In this document: in pieces, positions 52,917 to 61,544 of the stretch
Numbering within the stretch: the stretch's first letter is position 1
How the letters are laid out: each line of letters begins with the position of its first letter
Source: UBA2779 sp965232615
Lineage (GTDB): Bacteria; Spirochaetota; Spirochaetia; DSM-2461
Length of the DNA: 64,000 nt
Direction of reading: 5' to 3'
NCBI GenBank assembly: GCA_965232615.1
Contig: OZ246985.1
Coordinates: 62,001 to 126,000, forward strand
The notes under the pieces: model-generated
The model's database searches: none
What the model was told of the DNA's origin: nothing
What the model saw: only the letters and a program-made list of their open reading frames with translations
Position numbers and translations under genes: made by a program

Positions 52917-53688
52917 TGTGTCTCCTGAAACAAATATACTGACTGAGTTCCTTCTGAAGTAAGGGATTTTTCCGGTACCCTCCCCCCAGATGTTGCCAGT
53001 AGCATTCCGCATATTCTACATCGACCATGGAGCCAAGTTCAGCATTGAACTTCTTCATTTCATCAAAAAAATCATCCATCCCCTGCATTTTCTTCATTAA
53101 TTCCTGCTGGGATTTATGCTGAGAGAGCATTGTCATCTTTGTATCCATGGGTTCGCCGGATATATCAACAAAAAAATGGGGATCGGGGACCGGTCCTCCC
53201 AAAGGATCTGTTAAACCCATAGGCATGCCATGGTAGAGGAGGGGCGTGTACTCCAATGGCTCTTCGTCCGATGGAACATTGGAAAGGGTTGAAATCATGG
53301 CTGATGAATCTACAATACGGCAGGTGGTACGGTGATCCTGATGGTAATCAAAAGGCGGATGAGTAATAACAACTCCAGCCCTCACTTTGCGCATCAGTGA
53401 AACCACTTCAATACGAATATCCTCGGTATCGAATACAAACCCATCTCGTTGGCCAAAACAATGGTAATCAGCACCGATTACAGCAGCGGCCTTCCCGGCC
53501 TCAACCAGTCTCACTCTGATGGTTTCCTGCTCATTCATGCCAACTCCGCCAAGACCACCAGCAGTCATGGTTGCAATGGAGATTTTCCATCCCCTGTCAG
53601 CCAGCAGGGACAGGGTGCCGGCACTCCAGGCCTCCGCATCGTCGGGATGGGCCTGAATAATGAGTAGATTCTCAGGAAGCCGATTCAC
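52909..53688 (-). CDS. PIG-L/LmbE-family N-acetylglucosaminyl deacetylase
   Basis: 259 residues. The metal-binding motif AHPDDAEAWSAGTL at residue 13 and the second His pair in ITHPPFDYHQDHRTT are typical of zinc-dependent PIG-L deacetylases. MTAGGLGG and RLVEAGKAAAVIGADYHCFG are further family marks. It probably removes acetyl groups from GlcNAc-type substrates before the isomerase coded downstream. The gene follows clpB by 17 bases. Confidence 0.88.
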   Translation of the reverse strand: MNRLPENLLIIQAHPDDAEAWSAGTLSLLADRGWKISIATMTAGGLGGVGMNEQETIRVRLVEAGKAAAVIGADYHCFGQRDGFVFDTEDIRIEVVSLMRKVRAGVVITHPPFDYHQDHRTTCRIVDSSAMISTLSNVPSDEEPLEYTPLLYHGMPMGLTDPLGGPVPDPHFFVDISGEPMDTKMTMLSQHKSQQELMKKMQGMDDFFDEMKKFNAELGSMVDVEYAECYWQHLGGGYRKNPLLQKELSQYICFRRHNE

Positions 53689-53705
53689 TGGACATACTCC
53701 TCACA

Positions 53706-56276
53706 TCAATGCTCAAATCGTAACTCCCTGGAATCAGCATCCACTTTTATTCTGTTCCCCTCAATAAATTTACCGGACAATAACATCTTTGCCAGAGGAT
53801 TTTCCACCAGATCCCGGATAGCTCTTCTCAGAGGACGGGCTCCATATGCCGGATCATAACCCCGCCGGGCAATGAGATCCTTCGCATTATCAGTAAAAAC
53901 AATACTCATACGTTGTTCCTCAATCCTTGATGCCAGTTTCCCCAGCAGAATGTCCAGAATTGACCGGATCTGTTTCTTACCAAGGGATTCAAACACAATG
54001 GTTTCATCTATCCGGTTAAGGAATTCAGGTTTGAATACCATCTTCAGACGATCATCCAGTATGGTTCTGGTTTCTTCATTAACTCCCTTTTCAAGAATTA
54101 TATCAGAACCGAGATTGCTTGTCATGATGATAAGTGAATGTCGGAAATCAACAACCTTCCCCTGGTTGTCCGTCAGGCGGCCATCATCAAGGAGTTGGAG
54201 AAGAAGGTCGAACACATCGGGATGTGCTTTCTCAATTTCATCGAACAAAATTACAGAATAGGGTCTGCGGCGAACAACTTCTGTCAACTGACCTCCTTCT
54301 TCATAGCCCACATATCCCGGCGGGGCTCCCACCAGACGGGAAACAGCGAATTTCTCCATATACTCACTCATATCGATGCGGGTGAGGGCCTTTTCATCAT
54401 CAAAAAGGAAGGCAGCCAGAGTTCTGGCCAGTTCCGTTTTTCCGACACCGGTGGGACCCAGGAATATAAACGATCCCAGAGGTCTTCCGGGATCTGATAA
54501 ACCACTTCTGTTTCGGCGAACCGCATCGGCAACAGCGTTCACAGCAACATCCTGCCCTACCACCCGTTTCATGAGGATGGTTTCAAGTGTAAGATACTTC
54601 TCTTTCTCCGAGGTCATCATTTTTGATATAGGGATGCCTGTCCAGGCAGAAACTATCTGAGCAATATCTTCTTCACCAATTTCTTCCCTGAGTAGATTCT
54701 TCTCGCCCTGTAGTTTTTTCAGATGATTTGTTTTTTCATCAAGGATCCCCTGGGCTGAGGGGAGCTTTCCATGAAGAATTTCTGCGGCTAAAGCAAGATT
54801 GCCATCCCTTTTTGCGATAGATGCCTGGTCATTTAACTCTTCAATGGTCTGTTTAATCTCCCTTATTTCCTCAATAGCACCCTTTTCATTTTCCCATTGA
54901 GTTTTTAATGCATCCCGTTCGGCACTCAGGTTTGCCAGTTCCTGGCTCAGGGTTTTCAATCTTTCCAGTGACGCGGGATCGCTTTCCCTGTCCAGGGATT
55001 GCTTTTCAATCATCATCTGAAGAACTTTTCGGTCAAGGGAGTCGAGTTCTACCGGCTGGCTTTCAATTTCCATTTTTATATGACTGGCTGCTTCATCCAC
55101 CAGATCCAGTGCTTTATCCGGCAGGAAGCGGTTAGTAATGTATCTATTGGAAAAGGTGGCGGCAGCGATCAGGGCTTCATCCCGAATACGCACACCGTGA
55201 TGAACTTCATACCTCTCACGCAGGCCGCGCAGGATAGCAACAGTGTCTTCCACCGAGGATTCCATAACCATTACCTGCTGGAAGCGCCGTTCAAATGCCG
55301 CATCCTTTTCAATGTGTTTGCGGTATTCATCAAGAGTGGTGGCCCCTATGGTGTGTAAATCGCCCCGTGCCAAAGCAGGTTTAAGGAGATTGGATGCATC
55401 CGTTCCGCCTTCTACTGCACCGGCACCCATCACCGTATGAAGTTCATCAATGAAGAGAATAATGCTGCCCTCAGAGGAGGTGACGTCCTGAATCACTCCT
55501 TTAAGGCGTTCCTCGAATTCACCCCTGAACTTCGCACCGGCAACCAGGGAACCCATGTCCAGGGAAAGAAGCCTTTTACCATGAAGCGAGTCTGGAACAT
55601 CCCCATCAACGATGCGCCCGGCCAGACCTTCAATGATGGCCGTTTTTCCCGTTCCCGGTTCACCAATAAGAACCGGATTGTTTTTGGTCCGCCTACTGAG
55701 TACCTGCATCACTCTGCGTACTTCGGTATCTCGGCCTATCACCGGATCAAGTTTTCCCTGACGGGCCTTGCGGGTGAGATCCACAGTGTATTTTTCCAAA
55801 GCCCTGAATTTACTCTCCGGGTCTTGATCGGTTACCCGGCGGCTTCCCCTGATCTCTTTAAGAGCATGGAGCAGAGATATTTTCTCACCGCCATGTTTCT
55901 TGAGAATCTGGCCTGCCGGAGAACTCGATCCTGCTATTGCCAGAAGAATATGCTCAACGGAAACAAACTCATCTTTGAGATTGTCCGCTTCCTTTTCAGC
56001 AGTCTTGAGCACTTTCGCCGCTGCCGATGTCAGACTTACCTGAACGGTATCTCCATAAGTACGAGGTTTGGCCTTAAAAATAGACTGTAGCTCAGCGTCC
56101 AGTTGTCCCGGTTCAATTCCCAGCCTGGCAAGAAGATGGGGTACAATTCCATCTTCCTGAACAATCAAAGCAGCGAGAATATGTTCCACATCCAGTTGGG
56201 CATGTCCTGAGGCTTCAGCCAGTTTTCCAGCGGATTCCAGAGCTTCCCTGCTTTTAATTGTGTATTGATCCTGCAT
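53706..56276 (-). CDS. clpB: ATP-dependent chaperone ClpB
   Basis: 856 residues, the normal length. N-terminal Clp_N repeat (residues 1-140), AAA1 with GEPGTGKTAIIEGLA, the long middle coiled coil (about 400-520), AAA2 with GPTGVGKTELARTLA and SRLVGAPPGYVGYEEGGQLT, and the ClpB C-terminal domain (YDPAYGARPLRRAI). It rescues aggregated proteins with DnaK. It lacks the ClpP-binding loop. Confidence 0.96.
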   Translation of the reverse strand: MQDQYTIKSREALESAGKLAEASGHAQLDVEHILAALIVQEDGIVPHLLARLGIEPGQLDAELQSIFKAKPRTYGDTVQVSLTSAAAKVLKTAEKEADNLKDEFVSVEHILLAIAGSSSPAGQILKKHGGEKISLLHALKEIRGSRRVTDQDPESKFRALEKYTVDLTRKARQGKLDPVIGRDTEVRRVMQVLSRRTKNNPVLIGEPGTGKTAIIEGLAGRIVDGDVPDSLHGKRLLSLDMGSLVAGAKFRGEFEERLKGVIQDVTSSEGSIILFIDELHTVMGAGAVEGGTDASNLLKPALARGDLHTIGATTLDEYRKHIEKDAAFERRFQQVMVMESSVEDTVAILRGLRERYEVHHGVRIRDEALIAAATFSNRYITNRFLPDKALDLVDEAASHIKMEIESQPVELDSLDRKVLQMMIEKQSLDRESDPASLERLKTLSQELANLSAERDALKTQWENEKGAIEEIREIKQTIEELNDQASIAKRDGNLALAAEILHGKLPSAQGILDEKTNHLKKLQGEKNLLREEIGEEDIAQIVSAWTGIPISKMMTSEKEKYLTLETILMKRVVGQDVAVNAVADAVRRNRSGLSDPGRPLGSFIFLGPTGVGKTELARTLAAFLFDDEKALTRIDMSEYMEKFAVSRLVGAPPGYVGYEEGGQLTEVVRRRPYSVILFDEIEKAHPDVFDLLLQLLDDGRLTDNQGKVVDFRHSLIIMTSNLGSDIILEKGVNEETRTILDDRLKMVFKPEFLNRIDETIVFESLGKKQIRSILDILLGKLASRIEEQRMSIVFTDNAKDLIARRGYDPAYGARPLRRAIRDLVENPLAKMLLSGKFIEGNRIKVDADSRELRFEH

Positions 56277-56302
56277 GTCACAACCTCCCTGGGTTCTTTA
56301 CG

Positions 56303-56331
56303 AATCTAGTAATATAATTTGTTTTTGACAA
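56303..56331 (-). promoter_or_regulatory. Probable clpB promoter
   Basis: On the minus strand TTGTCA (56331-56326), a 17-base spacer and TAGATT (56308-56303), about 27 bases before the clpB start. No CIRCE element (TTAGCACTC-N9-GAGTGCTAA) is seen nearby. Confidence 0.6.
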
Positions 56332-56521
56332 CATGAACCGATTCACTCAGACTGATGTGAGCATTCTGTTACAATGTAATCCCTTCACCTGTCCTTTTTA
56401 CTGGCAGTGCTTCAGCGGGATGAATCCATTTGATTTCAGATCCAAAACCTGGCTGCAGTTATCCTGAGATTTATCAGGTCCATATATTTCCATTACTCCA
56501 GGTCGCCATTACAATGAATCC

Positions 56522-56959
56522 ATGAGTAAAAAACGAGAAATAGTATTACTGCTGGACTGCTTCACCAGAACCGAGGCTGAAGCAGCTCTAACCATGTACA
56601 GGGAAACTGGTGAAGACGCCTCAGTCGTCAGCGTTGCTCCTGTTACCGAACTGGTTGCCGTGCAGATTACTTCAGAGGCTATTGAAGCTGTGTTATCAAA
56701 AAAGTGGCCTGGAGGAACACCCAGGACAGGGAATCATCGTGGAGCATTGATTTCCGGGGCAGACAAACGAAGTGCTGTTATTCTTATGCGTTGTTTCAAA
56801 CAGGTACTGCCGAAGGATTCTGATCCAGCTTTTGCAATGGTTACCGAAACAGGTTTAACCTGGACAGTTGAAGAATACCTGACGCACATCCGAAAAGAGC
56901 ATGTCTTCATGAAAACAGCCAATCCTGCTGACGATCCTGATATGCGGGTCATGGAATAA
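56522..56959 (+). CDS. DUF3783-type protein
   Basis: 145 residues, soluble. The C-terminal 60 residues (MRCFKQVLPKDSDPAFAMVT, TWTVEEYLTHIRKEHVFMK) fit the DUF3783 domain. The N-terminal half starts KKREIVLLLDCFTRTEAEAA. Function unknown. Downstream a hairpin CACCGCTTT/AAAGCGGTG (56981-57012) follows an A-run. Confidence 0.75.
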   Translation: MSKKREIVLLLDCFTRTEAEAALTMYRETGEDASVVSVAPVTELVAVQITSEAIEAVLSKKWPGGTPRTGNHRGALISGADKRSAVILMRCFKQVLPKDSDPAFAMVTETGLTWTVEEYLTHIRKEHVFMKTANPADDPDMRVME

Positions 56960-56980
56960 TGAGCTGCTACAAAAAAAATA

Positions 56981-57012
56981 CACCGCTTTCCAACGAAAGC
57001 TGAAAAGCGGTG
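56981..57012 (-). terminator. Hairpin with T-run on the minus strand
   Basis: Nine-base stem CACCGCTTT/AAAGCGGTG with an A-tract at 56971-56979, which is a T-tract on the minus strand. It would stop transcription coming from the right; in the plus direction there is no T-run. Confidence 0.5.
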
Positions 57013-57116
57013 CAAACTATAAGAGTTTCCAGGACAGGCATCAGGGGAAAGGAGGAAACCCCAAGCCTTCATAGTTTTTAGAAGTAAAACCACGAAATAC
57101 AGAAAAGGTTACGGAA

Positions 57117-59315
57117 TTGAGCAAAAAAACTTCTCGCACGATCTATCTTTCTCGTTCAGAACGCAGAACAGGCGGACGATTTTATCTCCGCTTCACAGCG
57201 ATGAATGGCCTCAGCATAACATTTCTTGGGGAATCAACTGTGATGCTGCTGGCCATGCATTTCGGGGCCCGGAATATTGAACTTGGATTTATTTCAGGCA
57301 TGATGCACATATCGGGAATCATTCTGCTGATTATTCCCCACCTGTTCAGGAATAAAAATATTGTAACAGTGGGATTCTGGGCGTGGATGATCCGTGGCCT
57401 CACCTGTGTACCGTACATTGCACTATTCTACATTGAAGGCCAGAATGCAGTCATTCTAATCATGATTCTGTACGCACTTTTCTGTGTCTCAAGAACAACT
57501 GGTATCGCCATGGTTACGACTGTTCTGAAACGCTTATTATCCAATCGTACACTGGGAGAAGGAATATTCCGTGCTGATTCATCATTTCAGAGTACACAAA
57601 TTATTTCACGCCTTGTGAGCTATGGAATACTGTCTCTGAAATTCCTGGCCAATCTAAATGGATTGCTCATCCTACAGGGACTTGGACTTATTTCCAATAC
57701 TCTGTCTGCCTTATCATTCAGGAAGATCCCCAATCGAACCCGGGTGGAGTATAAAAAAGGGAAGAATCTTTTTGTTATACTGGCAGAGAGTATTAGAAAT
57801 CCCCAGCATCGCTACATCCTTTTCCTTCGATGGATCGCTTTGGGGCAGTTGATACTCTTTTCCATGTCCATTCCTCTTCTACGCCGTTCAGCTGGTTTCT
57901 CGTCAGCCTCAATCTTTCTCTTCACCATCTCCCTCTCACTGGCAGCCTTACTATCGAGTTTATCGCTCAGGCCCATAGTCAAGAGGGCTGGAAGTCGGCC
58001 TATACTCATTTTCGTCACCATACCAGCAGCTATTCTATTCTTCTGCTGGGCTATTCTTCCCGCCTCTTTGTCATCTGAACTCTTCATCATTTTTGGTTTC
58101 AGTACAATGTTCTTTATAAACTCATCGCATCTGGCAGTCAATCAGATGCTGATGAGCATCACTCCTGATGACAGTGCAGTCGGATTTAATTCCATGGAAA
58201 CCTTTGTAACCGCCCTGCTGGCCATAATACTTGCTTTCAGTGCCGGTTACCTGGCCGATCTATCCCAAACAGTCTCGGCCATATTGCCGATTAATGATTT
58301 CGGTCTGGTATTTGTGCCTGCCTGTATTGGATCCATAACTCAATCATTACTGGCCTTGAAGATTTCAGAACCAGGAAGCATGAGTCTCAAAGTTGCTGCA
58401 AGGATTATTACCCGAGTGGACAATTTGAAAATGTGGCAGACTATAGCCAACCTGGAAACCACAGCAAACCCGGTGAAAAGAAAAACCCTGATCCATACCA
58501 TGGGGCACAGCAATGCCCCTGTCGCATCTTCGGAAATAATCAAAATTCTTTCCGAACCCCTCTCTGTTGAAAAAGGTGACCTCATTGAAACACTTTTCTT
58601 CACTCCACGTCCTGAACTCCTGGAGTTTCTTTGTGAAGAAGCTCTGAATAAAGAATCTTTTTACCGTGACAAGGCCGTTTTCGCTCTTGGGGCCTATTCT
58701 GGAGACAGGTCGATTTCTGCTCTGGAAACCCTGCTTAACGATGATGATGAATACATACAATCCATAGCCGCGAAGAGTCTCGGGCGGTTGAGATCAACGA
58801 AACATCTTGGAGCAATTCAACAGCAATGGAAGAAGTCCAGGAGTATTCAGGAAAGGTTGAATTACATGATTGGACTTTTTCCTCTTGACCCAAACCGATT
58901 ATACATTGATGATCTTTTTTCACAGAAAATTATAGATACAGGAGAACGAAGTCAGCAGACTTATTTTACACTTCTGTCTCAACAGTTCGGCATGATTCCT
59001 CCACTAGGCATTCTGTATAGAGATGAGGCAATGGGTTATGGTAAGGGATTGGAACTGTTGCTGGAGGAATCAAGAGACACCAGGTTTTTGCTCGATCATG
59101 GGGATGAGTTGGCTTTGTTATGGAGGGAGGGGCAGTACAAAAGAATCTGGGATTTGAATAAGGAGTTCCTTGATGGCCTGAACCCACCCGCGATTTTACT
59201 CCCGCTTATTCGTGGGCTGCAGGGTTTTCCCACTGAAAGAGGGGATGCAGCTAATAGTCTGGCTGGTCTATACTTCTCTTATCAAATTTCTACTGCTGAA
59301 GATGTTATTAAGTGA
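57117..59315 (+). CDS. MFS-type transporter fused to a HEAT-repeat tail
   Basis: 732 residues from TTG 57117. Residues 1-420 carry about twelve membrane helices (e.g. GIILLIIPHLF, LILFSMSIPLL, AILFFCWAILPA) in an MFS arrangement with long basic loops. Residues 430-730 are cytoplasmic and hold HEAT/PBS-like repeats, clearest in AVFALGAYSGDRSISALETL and YIQSIAAKSLGRLRSTKHLG. MFS proteins normally end after ~400-500 residues, so the 300-residue tail is unusual and probably binds a partner. Followed ten bases later by hisC. Confidence 0.75.
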   Translation: MSKKTSRTIYLSRSERRTGGRFYLRFTAMNGLSITFLGESTVMLLAMHFGARNIELGFISGMMHISGIILLIIPHLFRNKNIVTVGFWAWMIRGLTCVPYIALFYIEGQNAVILIMILYALFCVSRTTGIAMVTTVLKRLLSNRTLGEGIFRADSSFQSTQIISRLVSYGILSLKFLANLNGLLILQGLGLISNTLSALSFRKIPNRTRVEYKKGKNLFVILAESIRNPQHRYILFLRWIALGQLILFSMSIPLLRRSAGFSSASIFLFTISLSLAALLSSLSLRPIVKRAGSRPILIFVTIPAAILFFCWAILPASLSSELFIIFGFSTMFFINSSHLAVNQMLMSITPDDSAVGFNSMETFVTALLAIILAFSAGYLADLSQTVSAILPINDFGLVFVPACIGSITQSLLALKISEPGSMSLKVAARIITRVDNLKMWQTIANLETTANPVKRKTLIHTMGHSNAPVASSEIIKILSEPLSVEKGDLIETLFFTPRPELLEFLCEEALNKESFYRDKAVFALGAYSGDRSISALETLLNDDDEYIQSIAAKSLGRLRSTKHLGAIQQQWKKSRSIQERLNYMIGLFPLDPNRLYIDDLFSQKIIDTGERSQQTYFTLLSQQFGMIPPLGILYRDEAMGYGKGLELLLEESRDTRFLLDHGDELALLWREGQYKRIWDLNKEFLDGLNPPAILLPLIRGLQGFPTERGDAANSLAGLYFSYQISTAEDVIK

Positions 59316-59324
59316 GATATCTGT

Positions 59325-60386
59325 ATGAGGCTTAAACCAAACATTGCATCCATGGAAGCTTATGTCCCCGGAAAGACTTCTCATGGAGCGGTCAAACTAT
59401 CTTCCAATGAGAATCCTCTTGGTCCGTCAAAAAAGGCAATCCATGCCATTCAATCATCTTTGAATCAAATCAATCGTTATCCCGATGGAGCATCCACACA
59501 GCTACGGCAGAGCATTGCCCATCTCTGGGAAACCTCACCCGCAAACCTTGTAATCGGGAATGGGAGTGATGAGGTGATTTCTCTTATCGCAGCCGCCTGG
59601 CTGTCTCCGGGAGATAATGCTGTTAGCGCAAGGCAAACTTTCAGTCAGTACCGATATGCCGTTACACTCTTCGGAGGAGAAATGCGGGAAGTTGATTTGA
59701 GTTATGGGAAGTACAATCTGGATGGCATGGTAGACTGTGTGGATGAGAATACCCGATTGGTGTTCATCTGCAATCCCAACAATCCCACCGGCACCTATCT
59801 GAGTCACAATGCGATATCCAGATTCATAAATAATCTGCCGGAAAGTGCCATTGTTGTAATCGATGAGGCCTATGCCGACTTTGTGGAAGCCTGGGATTTT
59901 CCAGATTCAAAATTGTTGTTGAAACAGTATAACAACATTGTTGTAGTCCGCACCTTTTCCAAACTATACGGCCTTGCAGGAATACGGGTTGGTTATGGTG
60001 TTGGAGATCCCATTCTAACCTCAGGAGCTGAACGGGCATCCATGCCTTTCAATGTTAACAGTCTTGGTCAGATCGCCGCATTGGCTGCCCTTGAAGACGA
60101 AGACCATCGATGCCAGACTCTGAATCTTGTCCATAGGGAAAAGGCATTTTTTACCGGGGAATTGAACAGGCGTGATATATTCTACTATCCTACCGAGGCC
60201 AATTTCATCTGCTTCAGTTTAGACCGGGAAGTCTCCCATATCTGGGATGCTGTTGCCCGGGGTGGAATTGCTGTCCGGGATTTGAAATCATTTGGATTAC
60301 CGGAAATGCTGAGGTACACATTCGGCACCCGTGAAAACAACAGGTGTCTCCTGTCTATTATCGATAAACTGCAGGCAGAAAAATGA
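59325..60386 (+). CDS. hisC: Histidinol-phosphate aminotransferase
   Basis: 353 residues, fold type I PLP enzyme. YVPGKTSHGAVKLSSNENPL at the start, FICNPNNPTGTYLS, VVIDEAYADF and VVRTFSKLYGLAGIRVGYG with the Schiff-base Lys are the HisC hallmarks. It makes histidinol phosphate in histidine synthesis; related enzymes act on aromatic amino acids. No other his gene is near. Confidence 0.9.
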   Translation: MRLKPNIASMEAYVPGKTSHGAVKLSSNENPLGPSKKAIHAIQSSLNQINRYPDGASTQLRQSIAHLWETSPANLVIGNGSDEVISLIAAAWLSPGDNAVSARQTFSQYRYAVTLFGGEMREVDLSYGKYNLDGMVDCVDENTRLVFICNPNNPTGTYLSHNAISRFINNLPESAIVVIDEAYADFVEAWDFPDSKLLLKQYNNIVVVRTFSKLYGLAGIRVGYGVGDPILTSGAERASMPFNVNSLGQIAALAALEDEDHRCQTLNLVHREKAFFTGELNRRDIFYYPTEANFICFSLDREVSHIWDAVARGGIAVRDLKSFGLPEMLRYTFGTRENNRCLLSIIDKLQAEK

Positions 60387-61063
60387 GCATATTTCAAGAG
60401 GGGGCTGTCGTATTGGCAACAATCTCATTCTGCCTTATATTTGCTTACAGAATTCGATATTATTTTATTCATCGGAAACAATCGAGAAATCTTGTTCTGA
60501 AGCTGTTCATCGTTGGCCTTATACTTCCCATTGCGGCTGCTGTAATCGAACTCATTATCATTCCTCTCTGCCGCCTCTTCCCTTCTCCGTTTATCATTCC
60601 GGCAACAGCCTTCCTGGGAATTGCTTTTGTTGAAGAGTTTGTTAAATTCGGAGGTATAGCACTTCTTCTGAAGCGATATAGAGGCTCAATCCGTGTTTTT
60701 GACGGAGCATTATTCGGAATGGCTGTTGCTTCCGGATTTGCCCTGGTTGAGAACATCATCTATGTCATTGGCTCTGAATCAGCTTTGAATGTTGCCCTGC
60801 TTCGAAACTTTACCGCATTACCGCTTCATATCCTCACAGGGAGTTTTCTGGGCATTGCCTGTGCCCGGCCTTCCCTATGTAATGCAGGAGAAGTGTTTTT
60901 CGCTGTCGCCGTTGTTACTCATGGCGCGTATAATTGGGTTCTCAAGGAGAATCGCCTTCCTTCGATTCTAGCAGGAGTTATTCTTGTTGTCGGATGGGCC
61001 ATATTGATTGTCATTCTCCATCAAAACCGTAATATTGGAAGTGACGAAAAGGTGTTGACATAA
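60383..61063 (+). CDS. PrsW-family intramembrane metalloprotease
   Basis: 226 residues with about seven helices. The PrsW motifs are present: AFVEEFVKFGG, VFDGALFGMAVASGFALVEN, LPLHILTGSFLGIA and VVTHGAYNWVL, giving the Glu-Glu and His residues for metal binding. PrsW cleaves membrane anti-sigma factors in Bacillus; the target here is unknown. It overlaps hisC by four bases. Confidence 0.9.
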   Translation: MSIFQEGAVVLATISFCLIFAYRIRYYFIHRKQSRNLVLKLFIVGLILPIAAAVIELIIIPLCRLFPSPFIIPATAFLGIAFVEEFVKFGGIALLLKRYRGSIRVFDGALFGMAVASGFALVENIIYVIGSESALNVALLRNFTALPLHILTGSFLGIACARPSLCNAGEVFFAVAVVTHGAYNWVLKENRLPSILAGVILVVGWAILIVILHQNRNIGSDEKVLT

Positions 61064-61098
61064 TGCGTGCCCTGAAGTATCTTCGTCAGCATATTCAA

Positions 61099-61171
61099 CG
61101 CAGGGTAGAGCAGTTGGCAGCTCGTCGGGCTCATAACCCGGAGGTCGCAGGTTCGAGTCCTGCCCCTGCTA
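61099..61171 (+). tRNA. tRNA-fMet (CAT)
   Basis: 73 bases. Acceptor CGCAGGG/CCCTGCT, anticodon stem CGGG-CTCATAA-CCCG with anticodon CAT, T arm GCAGG-TTCGAGT-CCTGC, discriminator A, no encoded CCA. The three G-C pairs next to the anticodon loop and the unpaired 1-72 position mark it as the initiator. Position 72 is T (C1-U72), not the usual A. Confidence 0.93.
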
Positions 61172-61358
61172 GATACATTTTTTCTGCCTGAAGAAGGGCA
61201 CAAGCGGTTCTTTTCCACGGTACAAGTCACTCTGAAACTGGAATCTCAGTCGTAGATGACTGGCTTCAGAAGTCAATCCCGAAAAAACCGTGAGAAGCGG
61301 TGGCTTTGATTCAGATTTTCTACTACCTTTAGTTTTTAATGGATTAGCAGGTCTCCGG
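61172..61358. other. Short intergenic stretch between the tRNAs
   Basis: I see no gene or repeat here. The tRNA-fMet has no obvious T-run terminator; the tRNA-Ala promoter begins at 61359. Confidence 0.5.
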
Positions 61359-61387
61359 TTGACCTTTTTCAGGGACTTTGATAATTT
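61359..61387 (+). promoter_or_regulatory. Promoter of tRNA-Ala
   Basis: TTGACC at 61359-61364, 17-base spacer, TAATTT at 61382-61387, 13 bases before the tRNA. Confidence 0.75.
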
Positions 61388-61399
61388 TAATGAGATTTC

Positions 61400-61473
61400 G
61401 GGGGTGTAGCTCAGTTGGCTAGAGCGCGTGAATGGCATTCACGAGGTCATGGGTTCGACTCCCTTCACCTCCA
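61400..61473 (+). tRNA. tRNA-Ala (GGC)
   Basis: 74 bases. Acceptor GGGGGTG/CACCTCC with the G3-U70 pair that identifies alanine tRNAs, anticodon arm CGTGA-ATGGCAT-TCACG with anticodon GGC, discriminator A, CCA not encoded. One T-T mismatch in the T stem. Confidence 0.94.
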
Positions 61474-61489
61474 GAATTTTGAAAAAGAC

Positions 61490-61539
61490 AACCCGTCTCT
61501 CCAGAGTAATTCTCTGGGCTGGCGGGTTTTCTTTTTTTC
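61490..61539 (+). terminator. Terminator after tRNA-Ala
   Basis: Nested stems AACCCG/CGGGTT and CCAGAG/CTCTGG are followed by TTTTCTTTTTTTCC. Confidence 0.85.
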
Positions 61540-61544
61540 CTTAT

